From positions 175,539,021 to 175,603,020 of the forward strand of contig OY992537.1 in assembly GCA_963921195.1 (NCBI GenBank): a DNA stretch of 64,000 nucleotides, in the 5' to 3' direction. Below, piece by piece: positions 44,370 through 56,982 of the stretch. The notes under the pieces are model-generated. The model saw only the letters and a list, made by a program, of their open reading frames with translations. It was not told the DNA's origin and searched no databases. The DNA is from Pegoplata infirma. Its lineage: Eukaryota; Arthropoda; Insecta; Diptera; Anthomyiidae. The stretch's first letter is position 1; each line of letters begins with the position of its first letter. Both the position numbers and the translations under genes were made by a program.

Positions 44370-46429
44370 ACCACAGGGAGGTGTTCTTTCGCATTTTCTT
44401 TGGAACCTGGCAGAGTTCAATCCCATTTCTCTGGACGGCACTGAAATCACCTTCTCAGATGGAGCCAAGTATCCTGGAAAATTTCCAGATAGGAAGTGAG
44501 AAAAGCAATGATTGCTTTATATCAAGGTTGGTTACCGAAACGAATAACGGTAAGGGTAGCGGTAACGGTATCGAACTTTTATTTATTTCGGTAAAGGTAA
44601 CGGTAAGGGTTTTCAGATCGTTTCGGTAACGGTTTATACCGGTACCGAAACAACAATACCGATATGTACCGGTATTTTTAATTTAGTAAAAAATTTAAAA
44701 ACCAATAAAAGTTGAAAGCTACAAATATTTTGAGGATTCAAGAAACCGTATAAATTTGATTTGGACATTATAAATTTCATTTATTTTATGATTATACCCA
44801 ATCATTAATTAAAAATAATGTAAGCCATAAGATTTTAATTTTTGTTCGTTAAAAATCCATACAAAAATGGTAAAATTTGGAATACCGGTATAATACCGGT
44901 AACTTCTAGCACAAATAACGGTAACGGTAAGGGTAACGGTATTTCAAAAACATTTTTAGCGGTATTGGTAACGGTAACGGTATTCAATTTTAAAGGGTTT
45001 TAAATCGGTAACGGTATTATAAGGGTAACGGTAGCCAACCATGCTTTATATTCCTGTAAAAGGGCCATTGGAAAGCGATAAGGCCTAAAGCAGTTCATTG
45101 GATTTATGCAGCGGTGGTGCATCCAATTCTGCTGTATGGAATCATTTTCTGGTGACCTGCTTTAGAGACAAAAGGGAACTGTGTTTTCATCACGAAGGTG
45201 CAGAAAATGGCATCGATGTGCATCACTGGTGCTCTTCGTACTACACCTACGGCTGCATTGGAAATCCTCCTTCACCGGATACCTTTGGACATATTGGGTA
45301 GGCAATAAGCGGCTACGTCGTCAATTCGACTTAATGGCACGCTGCAATTGAGGAGCAGCAATTGTGGCCATAGCGCAATCTTGAAGAAGTTAAAAATACC
45401 AAAAAATGTGGACTGTGCTCCCTCTATGAGCCTTGGATGAGGGGAATTCCGGGTGGTGGAGCTTCCATAAATTTTTACATGGATGGATCGAGGCTGCACC
45501 AACAAGTGGGCTTTGAAGTCTATTCGGCGGAACTTGGGTTGAATCTGGCCCGAAGATTGCCGGATCATTGCAGTATTTTACCAGCAGAGATGCTGACAAT
45601 AAAGGAAGTTGCTGACTGTTTGAGCTGCAATGTATTGTCTTCAACTGCAGTCAACATCTGCTCTGACAGCCAAGCCGCGGTCAAGTCCCTGGAGTAAATG
45701 TTTCAGAAAACAAGATCTGCCCTTAACTGCCGCACGTCTTTAAATGAGATGACCAAGCAGTTTGACGTACGACTCATATTGGTTTCAAGTCACAGCGACA
45801 TTCTAGGGAATTGCAAAGCCGATGAGCTTGCAAGACTCTGAATTAACTTACAGGTTCCAACAGAATTGGAATGCGTTAGTATGCCTCTAGAAACTTGCTA
45901 GCAAAACCTACGGCTTTGTTCCGCGACGGAGACTAATAAAAGATGGCCAAATTGACGTACATGTGAGACATCACGACAGATTTGGCCTTGTCTTAATCAG
46001 AAGCGCACAAGTGAGCTGATATCGCTTCCAGGAGAAGAGATTTCTAAGGTGTTTGCTGTTATTACCGGACACTGTCTTAAAGGGAAGTACGCAGAGCGGT
46101 TAAATGTGCCGTCGAATGGCTTTTGCCGGAGTTGCATGGATGAAGAGGAGTTTAAAACTATCGAACACTTCATCTGTTATAGCTCGGCACTTTCTGCTCA
46201 GAGACTTGCTTCACTGAGATATAGGGTGCTGCACGATATTTCTGATTTGTCAGATATCGAAATTCAATATCTTAGGTATTTCATAAGAAGCTCAAATTGG
46301 TTTAACGGCAGGGACCAGTAGGGAAACCTATTACGGTACCGTGGTACCACAATGGACCTCAGAGTCTAAGTGTGTTGACAGAAAACGTCAGCAGCCACTT
46401 ACAACTTAACCTGACCTAGAATTGATCAC
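44370..46429 (+). pseudogene. Decayed LOA/R1-group LINE copy (RT tail, RNase H, 3' end)
   Basis: Matches the main LINE from GGAGGTGTTCTTTCGC (RT motif) onward, with a deletion covering the YADD region, then DGTEITFSDGAKY-like coding, the RT tail, RNase H (FYMDGSRLHQQVGF, where the catalytic TDG Asp region reads MDG; CSDSQAAVKSL) and the CRSCMDEEEF tail. Several stops (for example after VKSLE) and frameshifts. The 3' end is ACTTACAACTTAACCTGACC. A hAT-type element (44523-45043) splits it; the main LINE at about 32630 gives the uninterrupted site. Confidence 0.85.
44523..45043. mobile_element. hAT-type MITE, CAAGGTTGGTTACCG ends, GGTAACGGTA arrays
   Basis: CAAGGTTGGTTACCG and CGGTAGCCAACCATG are inverted, with a perfect 8-bp TSD CTTTATAT (44515-44522, 45044-45051). 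Arrays of GGTAACGGTAAGGGTA near both ends. Sister family of 3873-5914. The host LINE reads through the site elsewhere, confirming insertion. 521 bp. Confidence 0.9.
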
Positions 46430-47339
46430 TGATGCGTTACACACGGAATGACCAAGTGAGTATACTAGAGATGAGCAGAGTAGATCGTGATTCGCGTGAT
46501 CACGCGTGAGTGTTACTAATTATAATTTTACTTCTACTACTTCTATTAATAAACTTAATTTTGTTCGTTTTGTATTATTTTACTTTAGAAACAGAGATTA
46601 TGTTTAAATTTTTTAAAAAGTGTACTAAAACTACCATTCTGTTGGAAATGTTGTACTAAATGTTAATAGAGCTTAATTAATCTGAAAAAAATTATTTAAA
46701 CTGCAATATTGTTTGTAATTACAAGCTGTTGTTCCTTTGTTTAAACGTATTTCAAGCAATTACTTTAAATGTCCTTGAGATTTTAGAAAACGAAATTCTT
46801 AATATAATTTAAACCTCTACGCCCTTGCAATGAAATTACAAAGAATTTTCTTTCTATTTTGTCATTTTAACTAACTAAAGGTACATAACTTTATTTTTAG
46901 TGTTTGCAAATTGTTGTTAGCAACAAAGTTCACTTGAAAATAAAATAAAAAAAAACTGTGCTACTTTTAGATAGCAAGCAACAACGCCAAATTGTGCTTA
47001 AAATAGTGGCAAGTAATTTAACTGAAAATGACAGAAACCATAACGTTGATGGTATCAAATACAAAAAACACATTGATGAAGAACAGCCAACAATCACATA
47101 CTTATTATATATCTAGAGACATATTTATGTCAACTATATAGGCACAAATGCAAACACTATGATCCAAAAGTGTGGCAGCATCTGAGTTTGCGTAAAGGTT
47201 TTCAAGTAGCGCCTTAAGCTTCGCGTGAGCCCACATACACTTTAAGATCCATTGTGAAACCACGGTTATTACTAACTCCTTATCATACCCCTGACAGAAG
47301 TCATCATAACGCCCTAGAAAAGTCATCATATCCCCTGAC
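46430..47339. other. Spacer with solo hAT-type end
   Basis: 46440-46465 has a dispersed-repeat fragment (TTACACACGGAATGACCAAG). 46467-46515 has TAGAGATGAGCAG then GCGTGATCACGCGTGAG, a left end of the TAGAGATGGG family without a partner. The rest is AT-rich with no gene recognised. Confidence 0.45.
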
Positions 47340-47640
47340 AGAAGTCATTTGGCTAGAACGCTCGAATTACGGATTTGTTTCACTGAGGAGACTAAACAGA
47401 GATGGACAGATGATTGGACCTTTGAAACTATACAAAAGATTTAAGCCTCCCCTTATTCAAAGCGTACAGTTGCGCTGTTATCCCAAGTGGAGAGATTTTG
47501 GCTTAGGTTGCTGTAATGAGTGGGCACTGTGTTCAATATGAAAAACCGCTGAGCGTTTTGTGGGCACCTTAAGGTACATTCATATGACTATCTCTGATTA
47601 GTCTGCTTAGTGAAAGAAAGCCGTAATTCGAGCGTTATTG
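47340..47640 (+). pseudogene. Diverged LINE C-terminal fragment
   Basis: Frames give YGFVSLRRLNRDGQMIG, which aligns with YGFVPRRRLIKDGQMDG in the copy at 50308-54663, then a region resembling SLPRGE...ITGHC. It is flanked by a small inverted repeat (ACGCTCGAATTACGG near 47358, CCGTAATTCGAGCGTT near 47622). Truncated; non-functional. Confidence 0.5.
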
Positions 47641-47667
47641 TTTCTAGAAGCATAATAACACATTACT

Positions 47668-50307
47668 CTTCTGCAGTAGGTTAGGACTGGTTGTAAGTGG
47701 CTGCTGACGTTTTACGTCAACACACGTAGACTCTGGGGTCCATTGTGATACCACGGGACTGTAATGGGTTTACCTATTAGTGACTGTCGTAAAACCAATT
47801 TGAGGTTCTTATGAAACTCCTGAGATATTGAATTTTGACATCCGACAAATCAGAAAGATCGTGTAGCTCCCTAGATCCCAGTGAAGCAAGTCTCTGAAAG
47901 TGCAATGGCAGCTGAAGTCTTCGATAGCTTGCAACTCCGGAAATAGTCCTTCGACGCACATTGGGTTGAACACTATCAAAACTGAGGATTAATTCAAAAT
48001 TTGAAGTTGGTATATTGTAATATATTTTTTTATGGGTTTAAAGAGGATAAAATTCTCCATCAATAACTGTCAAAATTAGTGTTCTAAGTTGTTTACTTTT
48101 TTTGCTATGCTCTCTCAAAGTTTAATAATTTTAATTAATTTTGTGTACAGTGGTAAAAAGTCAAAAACGAGATATTTCAAGTGATTTTTTTTTTGTTTTC
48201 AACTAAAAATAAAAATTTTTGTAAAATGGATTCACAAACTAAAGGTATTTAACTATATTATTGACAAGCGGTTGTTAAGATAAATGTTGAAAAAATTAGT
48301 TTAATAATTTTTTAAAAAATATCCTAAAAATAGGGTATTTTTTACATATATGTTGAGTTTTGGTTGCTACTCTGATGAGCTCGGGCGTATCTGAGAACAT
48401 AGTGATAAAATACAGGATTTTTGCTTTAAAATCCATGAAAGAACCAATGCCAAGACTTGCCAATACGAAAAATACAAGAGATTCTTTTTAAACATCTCCA
48501 GTGTAAAAAAATTATATGCTCGAAATCTTAATAGCTAATACTTGTTTTTCTATTGTCTTTATGTTGTTTACCGTTTTTTTTTTTTATTGCTATTTATTGT
48601 AAATGTGTAATTTAATTATATTAACAAATAATTTTAAAGATCATATATATTAGAGTGGGGTGTAAAGTTACTTTTTAACGAAATTGGTAATGTTTTTTCT
48701 TAAAATACTAAAAAGTACATATCCCATGCAGTTTTTAAAAAAAAATTCGCGAAATTGTTTAAATGTTTAAATTACATTTGGTATCAAATTTTGTTCATAT
48801 TTCTCAGCCAGAAACCAAATTAAAGCATTTAGTATTTTTAGGTTATGTGGAATGTACCAAAATCGCTCAAATGCATACCAAACTGCTTAGGATACCTAGA
48901 AGTAAATATGTTTTTCTTAAAGAATATAATGTAAAGCTTTTCTAAATTATTTACTAGGTATAATTAGCGCATACGAAAAAATATGTTAGAAAACAATTCG
49001 AGTACTGAATTGTTAAAACTTAAAACAAAAATTATAATTTTTTAATTGAGTAATTATGAATTTACTCAAAAATGAGTAAATAATTTAATAAAAATTTAGT
49101 AGTTTTTTATTGATTTGCTCAAATTTTTCGATAAATTTTATTAACTATTTACTCAACACTTTTAAATTGTCTACTGGTGAAAAATTAAGTTATTATCAAT
49201 TAATACTCTTAAAAATTTACTCAAAATTTTTTTCAGTGGTTACAGTATAATTAAATTTAAATTTATTAAGTTATCGATTTTAATTTTAAAGTTACAACAA
49301 AATTTATGAATCAATATTTTTAATCGACAATTTTGATTTTTTTGCATTAGTTTTGATTTTTAAATAAAAAAATATAGTATTTAAAATATGTGAATCAAGT
49401 TTTGTTTTGAAAATGTTTATTTGTTTTATTTATACGATTTTTAAATAAAAAAAAATTGTGATTCCTTTTTTTAAAGAAAATTTAAATTTTTTTAATTTTA
49501 TGAACCACAAAAATAAAATTTTATAAAAAATTTATTCTAATAAAAATACGTATTTTTTTTTTAAATTTAATAAAAACTCATTAAATATTCTTTAATTTGA
49601 AATTTGATTCATTAATTTATCGCTTTTGCTTCCAAAGTTACAGCAAAAATTGTGACTCAAGATAAGTTTTTCCAAAAATCGAAAAAGTGCCTAGCAGGTT
49701 AAAAATTTTTTTTTTCCATATTTTTATTTTTCAAAATAGTATTTTTTTGTTAATTAATAAGTATTCATCAATAAAAAATTATAATATTTCAAAATTACGG
49801 CATCCCTGAATTAATCCCCATTTTGCCTATCGTTCAACCCACTGTGCGACGGCACATTTAACCGCTCTGCGTTCTTCCCTAAAAGACAGTGTCTGGTAAT
49901 TATAGCAATAACCGTCGAAAGCTCTCCTCTTGGAAGCGATATCAACTCACTTGTATGGCTCTGATTAAAAGAAAGCCAAATCAGCAGTGTTGTCTCACAC
50001 GTCCATCCATTTGCCCATCTTTGATTAGTCTCCGTCGAGGAACAAAGTCTTTGTGCACTAGGATAGTTATAGGCAGATATTGCTTTCAGAACCATTGACT
50101 CCAGGGACTTGACTATCAGAATATGTTGACTTTGTTGAAGACAATACATTGCAGCTCAACCTGTCAGGCACTTCCATTATTGACAGCATCTGTGCCTGGC
50201 AAACACTACAAAGATCCGGCAATATGCGCCTCTGATTTAGAGATACAGTCTCAACCCAAGCTCCTCCAAATAGACTCCAAAGCCCACTTCTTCGTGCTGC
50301 CTCGATG
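47668..50307 (-). pseudogene. LINE copy A, minus strand, split by a Transib-type element
   Basis: The 3' region (TTGTAAGTGGCTGCTGACGT, inverted) at 47690-47956 and the coding part at 49847-50307 (KNAERLNVPS, CETTLLIWLSFNQ, part of RNase H) are colinear with the main LINE. The interruption lies exactly at the target CGACG in the codons for PSND. Internal deletions and stops present. Confidence 0.8.
47957..49846. mobile_element. Transib-type non-autonomous DNA transposon, CGACG TSD
   Basis: Left end CACATTGGGTTGAACACTAT; right end, read inward, CACAGTGGGTTGAACGATAG. The target CGACG is duplicated exactly (47952-47956, 49847-49851), matching the CGNCG consensus known for Transib. The main LINE shows the empty site (GCCGTCGAATGAC near 33750). 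Both ends continue with GGATTAATTCA within 50 bp. The interior is AT-rich, with no RAG1-like transposase frame, so it depends on a source elsewhere. Confidence 0.9.
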
Positions 50308-50343
50308 GTTAGGTTAGGTTGTAAGTGGCTGCTGATGTTTTAC

Positions 50344-51687
50344 TAAGGTGACCATACGTACTCTTTTTTAGAGGACAATACTCTATTTTAACTGGCTGTA
50401 CTCTATAAAATTTGTGTCCTCTTTCTGTCCTCTTTTTTCAAAATCTGTCCTCTTTGTCCTCTTTATTTTTTAAAGTATGATCAATATTTGTTTTTATTTT
50501 TATAAATTAAAACAAATAAAACAAAATTAAACCGGTTGTTACTGTCAAATCGTATGGAAAATGTCGCGACGTGCTTGTTCTGCATACTTCTACTGAATTT
50601 TCTTTTTATAAATGTGACCATACACTTGCAGTATCGTTGTACAACTTGTTTGATGAACGTGTATTAGACCGACTCACCATATATGGACAAAAAAGGTTAA
50701 AGTTGTACGCCCCATCCCCCTGAAAAATAACTAAAACGTTTTTAATAATGATTCCCAAAATATTTGGGCTCTAGCGATAATTTAATCGTGAGCTAAACCG
50801 CGTCAAAAAAGGGTCTAAAACCTGTATTTTTCATGAATAAAAAATTCGATAAATTTTTACAGACTCGAGATAACGAGATGTTTATGTTAGTTTCAATGCA
50901 TTTCAATGCATTTCAATTCGATTTTACTGAAAATTAAACTTTGCCATTTGTTGTCCGATTTTCACTTGTACATCGTTAAAAGGGTGTTAGTTAACCTGTA
51001 AAATATGTTAAAAATGTTGAATTCGAATATTTTTATACCCTCCACTTAGTGATAGAGGGTATATATAAGTTTGTCATTCTGTTTGTAACTCATCGAAATA
51101 TCGATCTGGGACCCCATAAAGTATATATATTCATGATGCCCGATCGATTTTAAGACATTCTAGCGATGTCCGTCTGTCCGTCTGTCTGTCTGTGGAAAAT
51201 GCTGTCGCGGACAAAATATTGCACAGAGATGACTGAAATTTACCATGTTTATTGGAAGTTTTCCCGAGAAGTTTGGTATGGCATTTGAGCGATATCGGTT
51301 CAGCGGTTCAAAAGTTATGAACGAAAATGTAAGCACACCTCAAAAATTTCAGTACATTCAACATAACCTAAAAATACAAAATGCTTTAATTCGGCTTCTG
51401 GTTGGCATATGTGAACATAATTGAACACCAAATGGTATTTAAACAAGTACGAACATATTTTTTGACAAAAAAAGAAAAAAATCGCGGATTTTCTTTACCA
51501 AAATTTTTTTTCGCGGAAATTTTTTTTTTTCAAAAGTAATTTCCTTTTAAATAAAGTTTTTTGCAATAATCTTTTTGAAATTGTGGAGGGTATCACTACA
51601 TTCGGCAAGGCCGAATTTAACTTTTTTACTTGTTTTTACTTTTTTCTTCATGTCCTCTATTTTGATTTTCAAAATCTGGTCGCCTTA
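50344..51687. mobile_element. hAT-type element, TAAGGTGACCA ends, GTCCTCTTT arrays
   Basis: TAAGGTGACCATACG and TCTGGTCGCCTTA with a perfect 8-bp TSD TGTTTTAC (50336-50343, 51688-51695), inserted in the 3' region of LINE copy B. Arrays of TGTCCTCTTTT near the left end and ATGTCCTCTATTTTG at the right. It contains a dispersed-repeat copy (51035-51640). No transposase. Confidence 0.9.
51035..51640. repeat. Dispersed repeat, short uninterrupted copy
   Basis: Starts TATACCCTCCACTTAGTGAT, then TTTGTCATTCTGTTTGTAAC, GGGACCCCATAAAGTATATA, CTAGCGATGTCCGTCTGTCC, and ends ATTGTGGAGGGTATC, GGCAAGGCCGAATTTAAC. It gives the order against which the interrupted copies can be aligned. Confidence 0.7.
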
Positions 51688-52843
51688 TGTTTTACGTCAA
51701 CACACGTAGACTCTGAGGTCCATTGTGATACCACGAGACCGTAATAGGTTTCCCTACTAGTCCCTGTCGTTAAACCAGTTTGAACTTCTTATGAAACTCC
51801 TTAGATATTAAATTTTGACATCCGACAAATCAGAAAGGTCGTGCAGCTCCCTAGATCCCAGTGAAGCAGGTATCTGACCAGAAAGTGCCGGGCAATGGCA
51901 GATGAAGTGTTCAATAGTTTCCAACTCCTCTTCTTCAATGCAACTACGGCAAACGTCATTCGATGGTACATTTAACCGCTCTGCGTTCTTCGCTATAAGA
52001 CAGTGTGCGGTAATTATAACAACAAACGCCCAAATCTCTCCTCTTGGAAGCGATATCAGCTCACTTGTGCGCCTCTGATTAAGAGAAAGCCAAAGCAGCC
52101 GTGTTGTCTCACAACTTCCATCCATTTGCCCATCTTTGATTAGTCTCCGTCGAGGAACGAAGCCGTAGGTTTTGCTTGCAAGTCTAGAGGCAAACCAACA
52201 CATTTCAATTCTGTTGGAAACTTTAAGGTAGTTCCCAGTCTTGCAAGCTCATCGGCTTTGCAATTCCCTGGAATGTCTCTGTGCATTGGGACCCATATGA
52301 GTCGTATGTCAAACTGCTTGGACATCTCATTTAAAGACGTGCGGCAGTTATAGGCAGATATTGCTTTCAGAACCATTGACTCCAGGGACTTGGCTATCGT
52401 AATATGTTGACTTTGTTGACTGCAGTTGAAGACAATACATTGCAGTTCAACCAGTCAGGCACTTCCTTTATTGCCAGCATCTCTGCCTGGCAAATACTAC
52501 AAGGATCTGGCAATGTGCGCCCCTGATTTAGAGAGCCAGGCTCAATTAAAACTCCTCCAAATAAACTCCAAAGCCCACTTCTTCCTGCAGCCTCGATTCA
52601 TCCGTGTAAAAATTCATGGAGGCTCCACTACCCGGAATTCCCCTCATCCAAGACTCCCTGGATGATATCATAGTGGTAAACTGGCGCTCAAAATGGCTCA
52701 TAGGAGAGCACAGTCCACATTTTGTGGTATTGTTATCTTCTTCAAGATTGCACTATGGCCACAATCGCAGCTCTTCCATTGCAGTGTGATATTAAGTCGA
52801 ATTGCCGACGTAGCCGCAACCTGCCTACCCAATATGTTCAATA

Positions 52844-54471
52844 CACTCAAAATAATCACTCTGTTAAATTACAGAGATACTCTGCTAAGCCAGCAGAAAA
52901 TACCATAGATTTCCAAGCAGCAAGATTTTTTGTTGTTTTACGAAGAAAACTCTGTAAAATTGATTGGACAAAAAAAAAACTGTAATATTACATAGTTTTT
53001 AGTAAAATATTAGTTAAATGGGATCACATTTTTACAAAGAAGTACTTTACATATATTTGTAAAAACTCTGTAAAATTATTTCGATAAAAAACTGAAAATT
53101 TACAGAATTATCTATAAAATGTTGGTATGTGACTAGAAGTTTTTAAAAAAAAACTTCTGAAAATTTGCAAAGTTTTTGTTAAATTTATTTGATTTCAAAC
53201 TTAAATACATGAAATAATTGAGAACAAAAATAGCATCCATACTTATAATAAAAAAACTTCTTAAAGTTGTCATTCCAACGGCGTTTTTAATTTTGTTTTA
53301 AATGCGTGCATGAACTCCAGAACATTTCTGCATCAAAAACATTAACAGTCTGACAAGGCATCAAAATTATTCTTTGCGTATTAAAGCTCGCATATTTAGT
53401 GACGCATTTAAGCGTAGATATTCACCGAGGTTTTTATAAACTAATAAATGACGATTTGAGCAGGGGCTATTTAAATGTGAAAATTGTAGTATTTTATAAA
53501 CTTCGAGAAAAAACTAAAAATTAAATGAGCCTGATTAAATGCATTTCCCACTTTAATGGTGCACACGCGAAACGTTATTTTTTAATTTCTTGTGTTTAAA
53601 TTCACTTTTTAAGTGGCAACTATAATAATTCTTATTCATTTTCTTCGATTGTAATGTGCAAGAAGCATGGCTAAGTAATAACTTGACACAAAATAAAGGC
53701 AACTGCCATCATTTAAATGCGCCCGCTTAAATGTTTCGCACGCAAATGTTGAACTTTGTAGAAATTATTTATAAACTCGCTAGATGTTCTCAGGTTTTTT
53801 GTTTTTTCATAAATTTCTCATTTTCAGTGCCACCTTTGAGCGGATTCATTCTAATAAACATTTTATAAAATTTTGAGATAAATCGTTTAAGAATGCCTTG
53901 ACTTTCTTGCATATTTTTTTTAATGTGTTTGATATGGCTTTTACACAACGGTCACTATTTGATTCCCGATTAATTTATCCTTCCTTAATGTGCAAGTAGT
54001 GTTGACAATTGGAAAATGCCATCGTATAAATTTACCCGCTTTAATGCTTCCAAATTTTAAATTTACTTTTATTTTTGTGAAAATTAAAAAACCTTCCAAT
54101 TTACAACACATCTTCGGAAAATTTACCAGCTTTAATTGTAATTTAAGAAGCTTTTTAAAAAGGGGTTGAAATATTTGGAAGTTTTTTTGAAGAGATTTTT
54201 ATTTGGAAACTGTATTACAGAGCAATAAATATTTTGGTTACGAGAGTATTTTTCAAAAATCTGTATTTTAACAAAAAACTCTGTTTATTATCTGTAAAAT
54301 AAAGATTACAAAGAAAAAATTAAAATTTCAGATAATACTTAGTTTTTCGGTCACAAGAAAATACAAAGTATTTTCTCAAAATCTATTTCGGCAGATAACT
54401 TTGTCAAATATCTGTCAAATTGAGATTATAGTCATTTTACAGAGAATTTAACAGAGTAATTATTTTGAGTG
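52844..54471. mobile_element. TA-TSD element, CTCTGTAAAATTACAGAG motif family
   Basis: CACTCAAAATAATCACTCTG and CAGAGTAATTATTTTGAGTG, with TA at 52842-52843 and 54472-54473, inside LINE copy B where the uninterrupted site is known (main LINE near 32890). Motifs CTCTGTAAAATTA/TTACAGAG recur for about 300 bp at each end; the centre (53250-54130) is unrelated AT-rich sequence containing several TTTAAATGCGCCCG-like phrases. Confidence 0.8.
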
Positions 54472-55229
54472 TAGTATCAGATAAAGGAGGAATTCTAATG
54501 CACATAGTGATGCACATCGTGATGCATTTAACTCTGTACATTCGAGTTAAAGACACAGTTCCCTTTTGTCTCTAAAGCAGGCCACCAAACAATGATTCCA
54601 TACAGCAGAAATGGACGCACTACTGCTGTATAAATCCAAAGAACGACTTTAGTGCTAAATCCCTAAATCGGCAGTCTGGTGGCAGATAACGATGCTGAAG
54701 ATTGCTTTGGGAATTACTGGTGCCATGATCACCACCCCGGTCGCAGCTCTCGACGCTATGTTAACCATGTTTTTCTTAAACCTACACATTAAAGGGGAAT
54801 TTTTGTGCAGGCTACTTAAAAGTGGAAAATGGCAGGTGGAGAACAATATACGACATGGTCTGTTCTGTAGGCTATAGGAACTTTTTTCGATGTTTTCTTT
54901 GCCTTAGGAAAGTACAACCTCTTGCATCGAGTCGGGTAGGAAGTTTACTGTAATATTTCCGAGTAGGGAACACTGAGGCAGCCCAGAAGATTTATTCGAA
55001 AATTACACGAATACTTTCTAGTACCTTCAATTGCTTTGGGTTTGATTGGTATTTGGACAATGCTACCAAATGCTATATTGCTTTGGGAAAAATTTTATTT
55101 CAGACTGAAGTGTTTTTTTGTATTTGGACGTAGCGACATGGATAGTGAAAATATATGAAGGGATAGGAAAATCTGTGTAGAATATACTGTCACAGACTTA
55201 CTGGCCTAATTACGAGACACAATGCATAT

Positions 55230-56206
55230 TAAGGGTGGGATAGTGTTGTGTGAGATTTTAAGCAGCAATATTTGGAAGCGCTAGAACCGCTCATTTTGTG
55301 AGGTTGGTAAAAAAAGTGTATGAGCCAAAAAATGGGGGAGGTCGGATAGGATCTAGGGGTCGCTCATCGGGGTCAAAGTTGGGCGTAGAGGGGAAAAAAT
55401 CCACAAAAAGCCACAAAACTCCCCTGATTTTGCTCCTAGAGGGGTCAATTGTGAGACCGGCCCCCATTATTTTTTCCCCCTGAACACTTTTGTCAAACAT
55501 ACCTAAGCCCTATCTCCAATGCCTAAGGGGGGTCCCATACAAAGGTTCAATTTTTAAAAAATCTTGCTCCTACCGCTCTTGCTGTCCTAGAAGTCACCCT
55601 AGAGGAATCAAAAAATGACCGACCCCCAATATTTTTTCAACCCCAACATTTTCTTAGAACATACCTACCCCCTATCTTCAATCCTTAGGGTGGTCCCCAT
55701 ACATTTTTTTTTATTTTTTCTTAAATTGTCATATTAAATCAGCTCCTACCGGTCCAATGGTGCCTCCTAGAGGGGTCATTATCAAGACCAACCCCCATTA
55801 ATTTTTAGCCCCCAACACTTCTTCTGAATATACCAATTCCATATCTCCAATTCCTAAGGGGTCTCCCACACAAAACGACATTTTTGTAAATCTTGCTCCC
55901 ACCGCTCTAACTATCGCAGGGGTGACCCTAGAGAAGTTAAATGTGTGACCGAACCCCAATATTTTTTCAGCCCCAACATTTTCCCCAAACAAACCTACCC
56001 TCTATTTTTAAGCCTTAAGGGTGTCCCCACACAATTTTTTTTTTTTTTAATTTTTTTTTATAAAATTTGCGCCTACCGTTCCAACTGTGCCTTTTAGGGA
56101 CGGGAAATGCAGACTGACCCCCATTAATTTTTGCCCACTTCATTTTTTCCGAACATACCTACGCCGTATTTCCACTTTGTAGGGGTGCTCCCCTGGGGAA
56201 AACTAA
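55230..56206. repeat. Left long terminal inverted repeat
   Basis: About five CCGACCC-type units in tandem after a unique 200-bp tip that includes AACCGCTCATTTTGTGAGG and CGGGGTCAAAGTTGGGCGTA. The inner boundary is at GGGGAAAACTAA. The units contain spurious short frames on both strands because of their composition. Confidence 0.8.
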
Positions 56207-56239
56207 GTGTTTGAAACCAAATTCGGCAAAACGTCTGGA

Positions 56240-56975
56240 CCAGTAGCCCGTTTCTGTAATTAAAGTGAGAAGTTTTCGCATCGAAAAATATGAAACAAAA
56301 AATTCCACAGTTTCTCGACTCCGGAATAAAAACCGTTTCTGTATGTCAATGTGAAAACGCCAGCGTTTATATTGGAATATTCCAAGATAGCTGTCAAAAA
56401 AGTAATCAAAGTGAGAAAATAGTAAGAAAACAAAAAAAAAATAACACGGAGCAATTTAAATTATTGTTTACGGATCATTTAAAAGCAATAAAATAAATAT
56501 AAAAAAATTAAAATTATATATTGTTGTTAATAATGTAATTGTGATGTATTGATAACAGCATTTTTGCATTTAGAGATTCTTTGATTTTTCTAAAATTTGT
56601 GAAAAAAATATAATAAATTAGATATTTATACAAACTCAAAACAAGTAATTTGTATTTTTCTTACTATTTTTATCCATTTTTTTTCATTTATTATGATTTT
56701 TTTAATGTTTTTATATCTTTTTGTCCAAGTCTCGCACCGTTTTAAAATGTGAGTTTTTTTGACACTTCAAATACAAAAGTTTTCGACCAATTACTTTACA
56801 GAAACAGTTTTCTCGCATCATTCCAATAAGTTTAAAAGTTTTCGCACAACAAAGTTACAGAAACAGTAAAATGTGAAAAGTCACTTTTTGTGCCGATTTA
56901 CAATGTTTTCGTTTCATTTCACATGTTTCATGCGAGAAATCTTTCGATTCGAGAGTTACAGAAATCAGCTACAGG
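56240..56975. repeat. TTTCTGTAA/TTACAGAAA motif block upstream of the frame
   Basis: CAGTAGCCCGTTTCTGTAA at the left and TTACAGAAATCAGCTACAG at the right are near-inverted, with inner repeats of TTACAGAAACAG and TTCGCATCGAAA-like motifs (near 56800, 56860). It could be a nested element, but the flanking 8-mers (GTCTGGAC, GAGTGCTA) do not match, or else the leader of the adjacent gene. The coding frame starts 8 bp after it. Confidence 0.45.
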
Positions 56976-56982
56976 AGTGCTA

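Larger units (their letters stand above)
50308..54663 (-). pseudogene. LINE copy B, minus strand, with two insertions
   Basis: The 3' tail GGTTAGGTTAGGTTGTAAG is at 50308; the 3' region and C terminus are at 51688-52200 (CRSCIEEEELETIEHFICHC), RNase H at 52200-52640 (NEMSKQFDIRLIWVPMHRDIPGN) and RT tail at 52640-52843 and 54474-54663. Interrupted by a hAT-type element (50344-51687) and a TA-TSD element (52844-54471). Multiple frameshifts. Its tail directly abuts copy A. Confidence 0.85.

Noticed and set aside
55291..55500. Conserved 69-codon frame repeated at 62771-62980
   Set aside because: It is the two arms of the long inverted repeat; frames exist on both strands and neither extends beyond the array unit.
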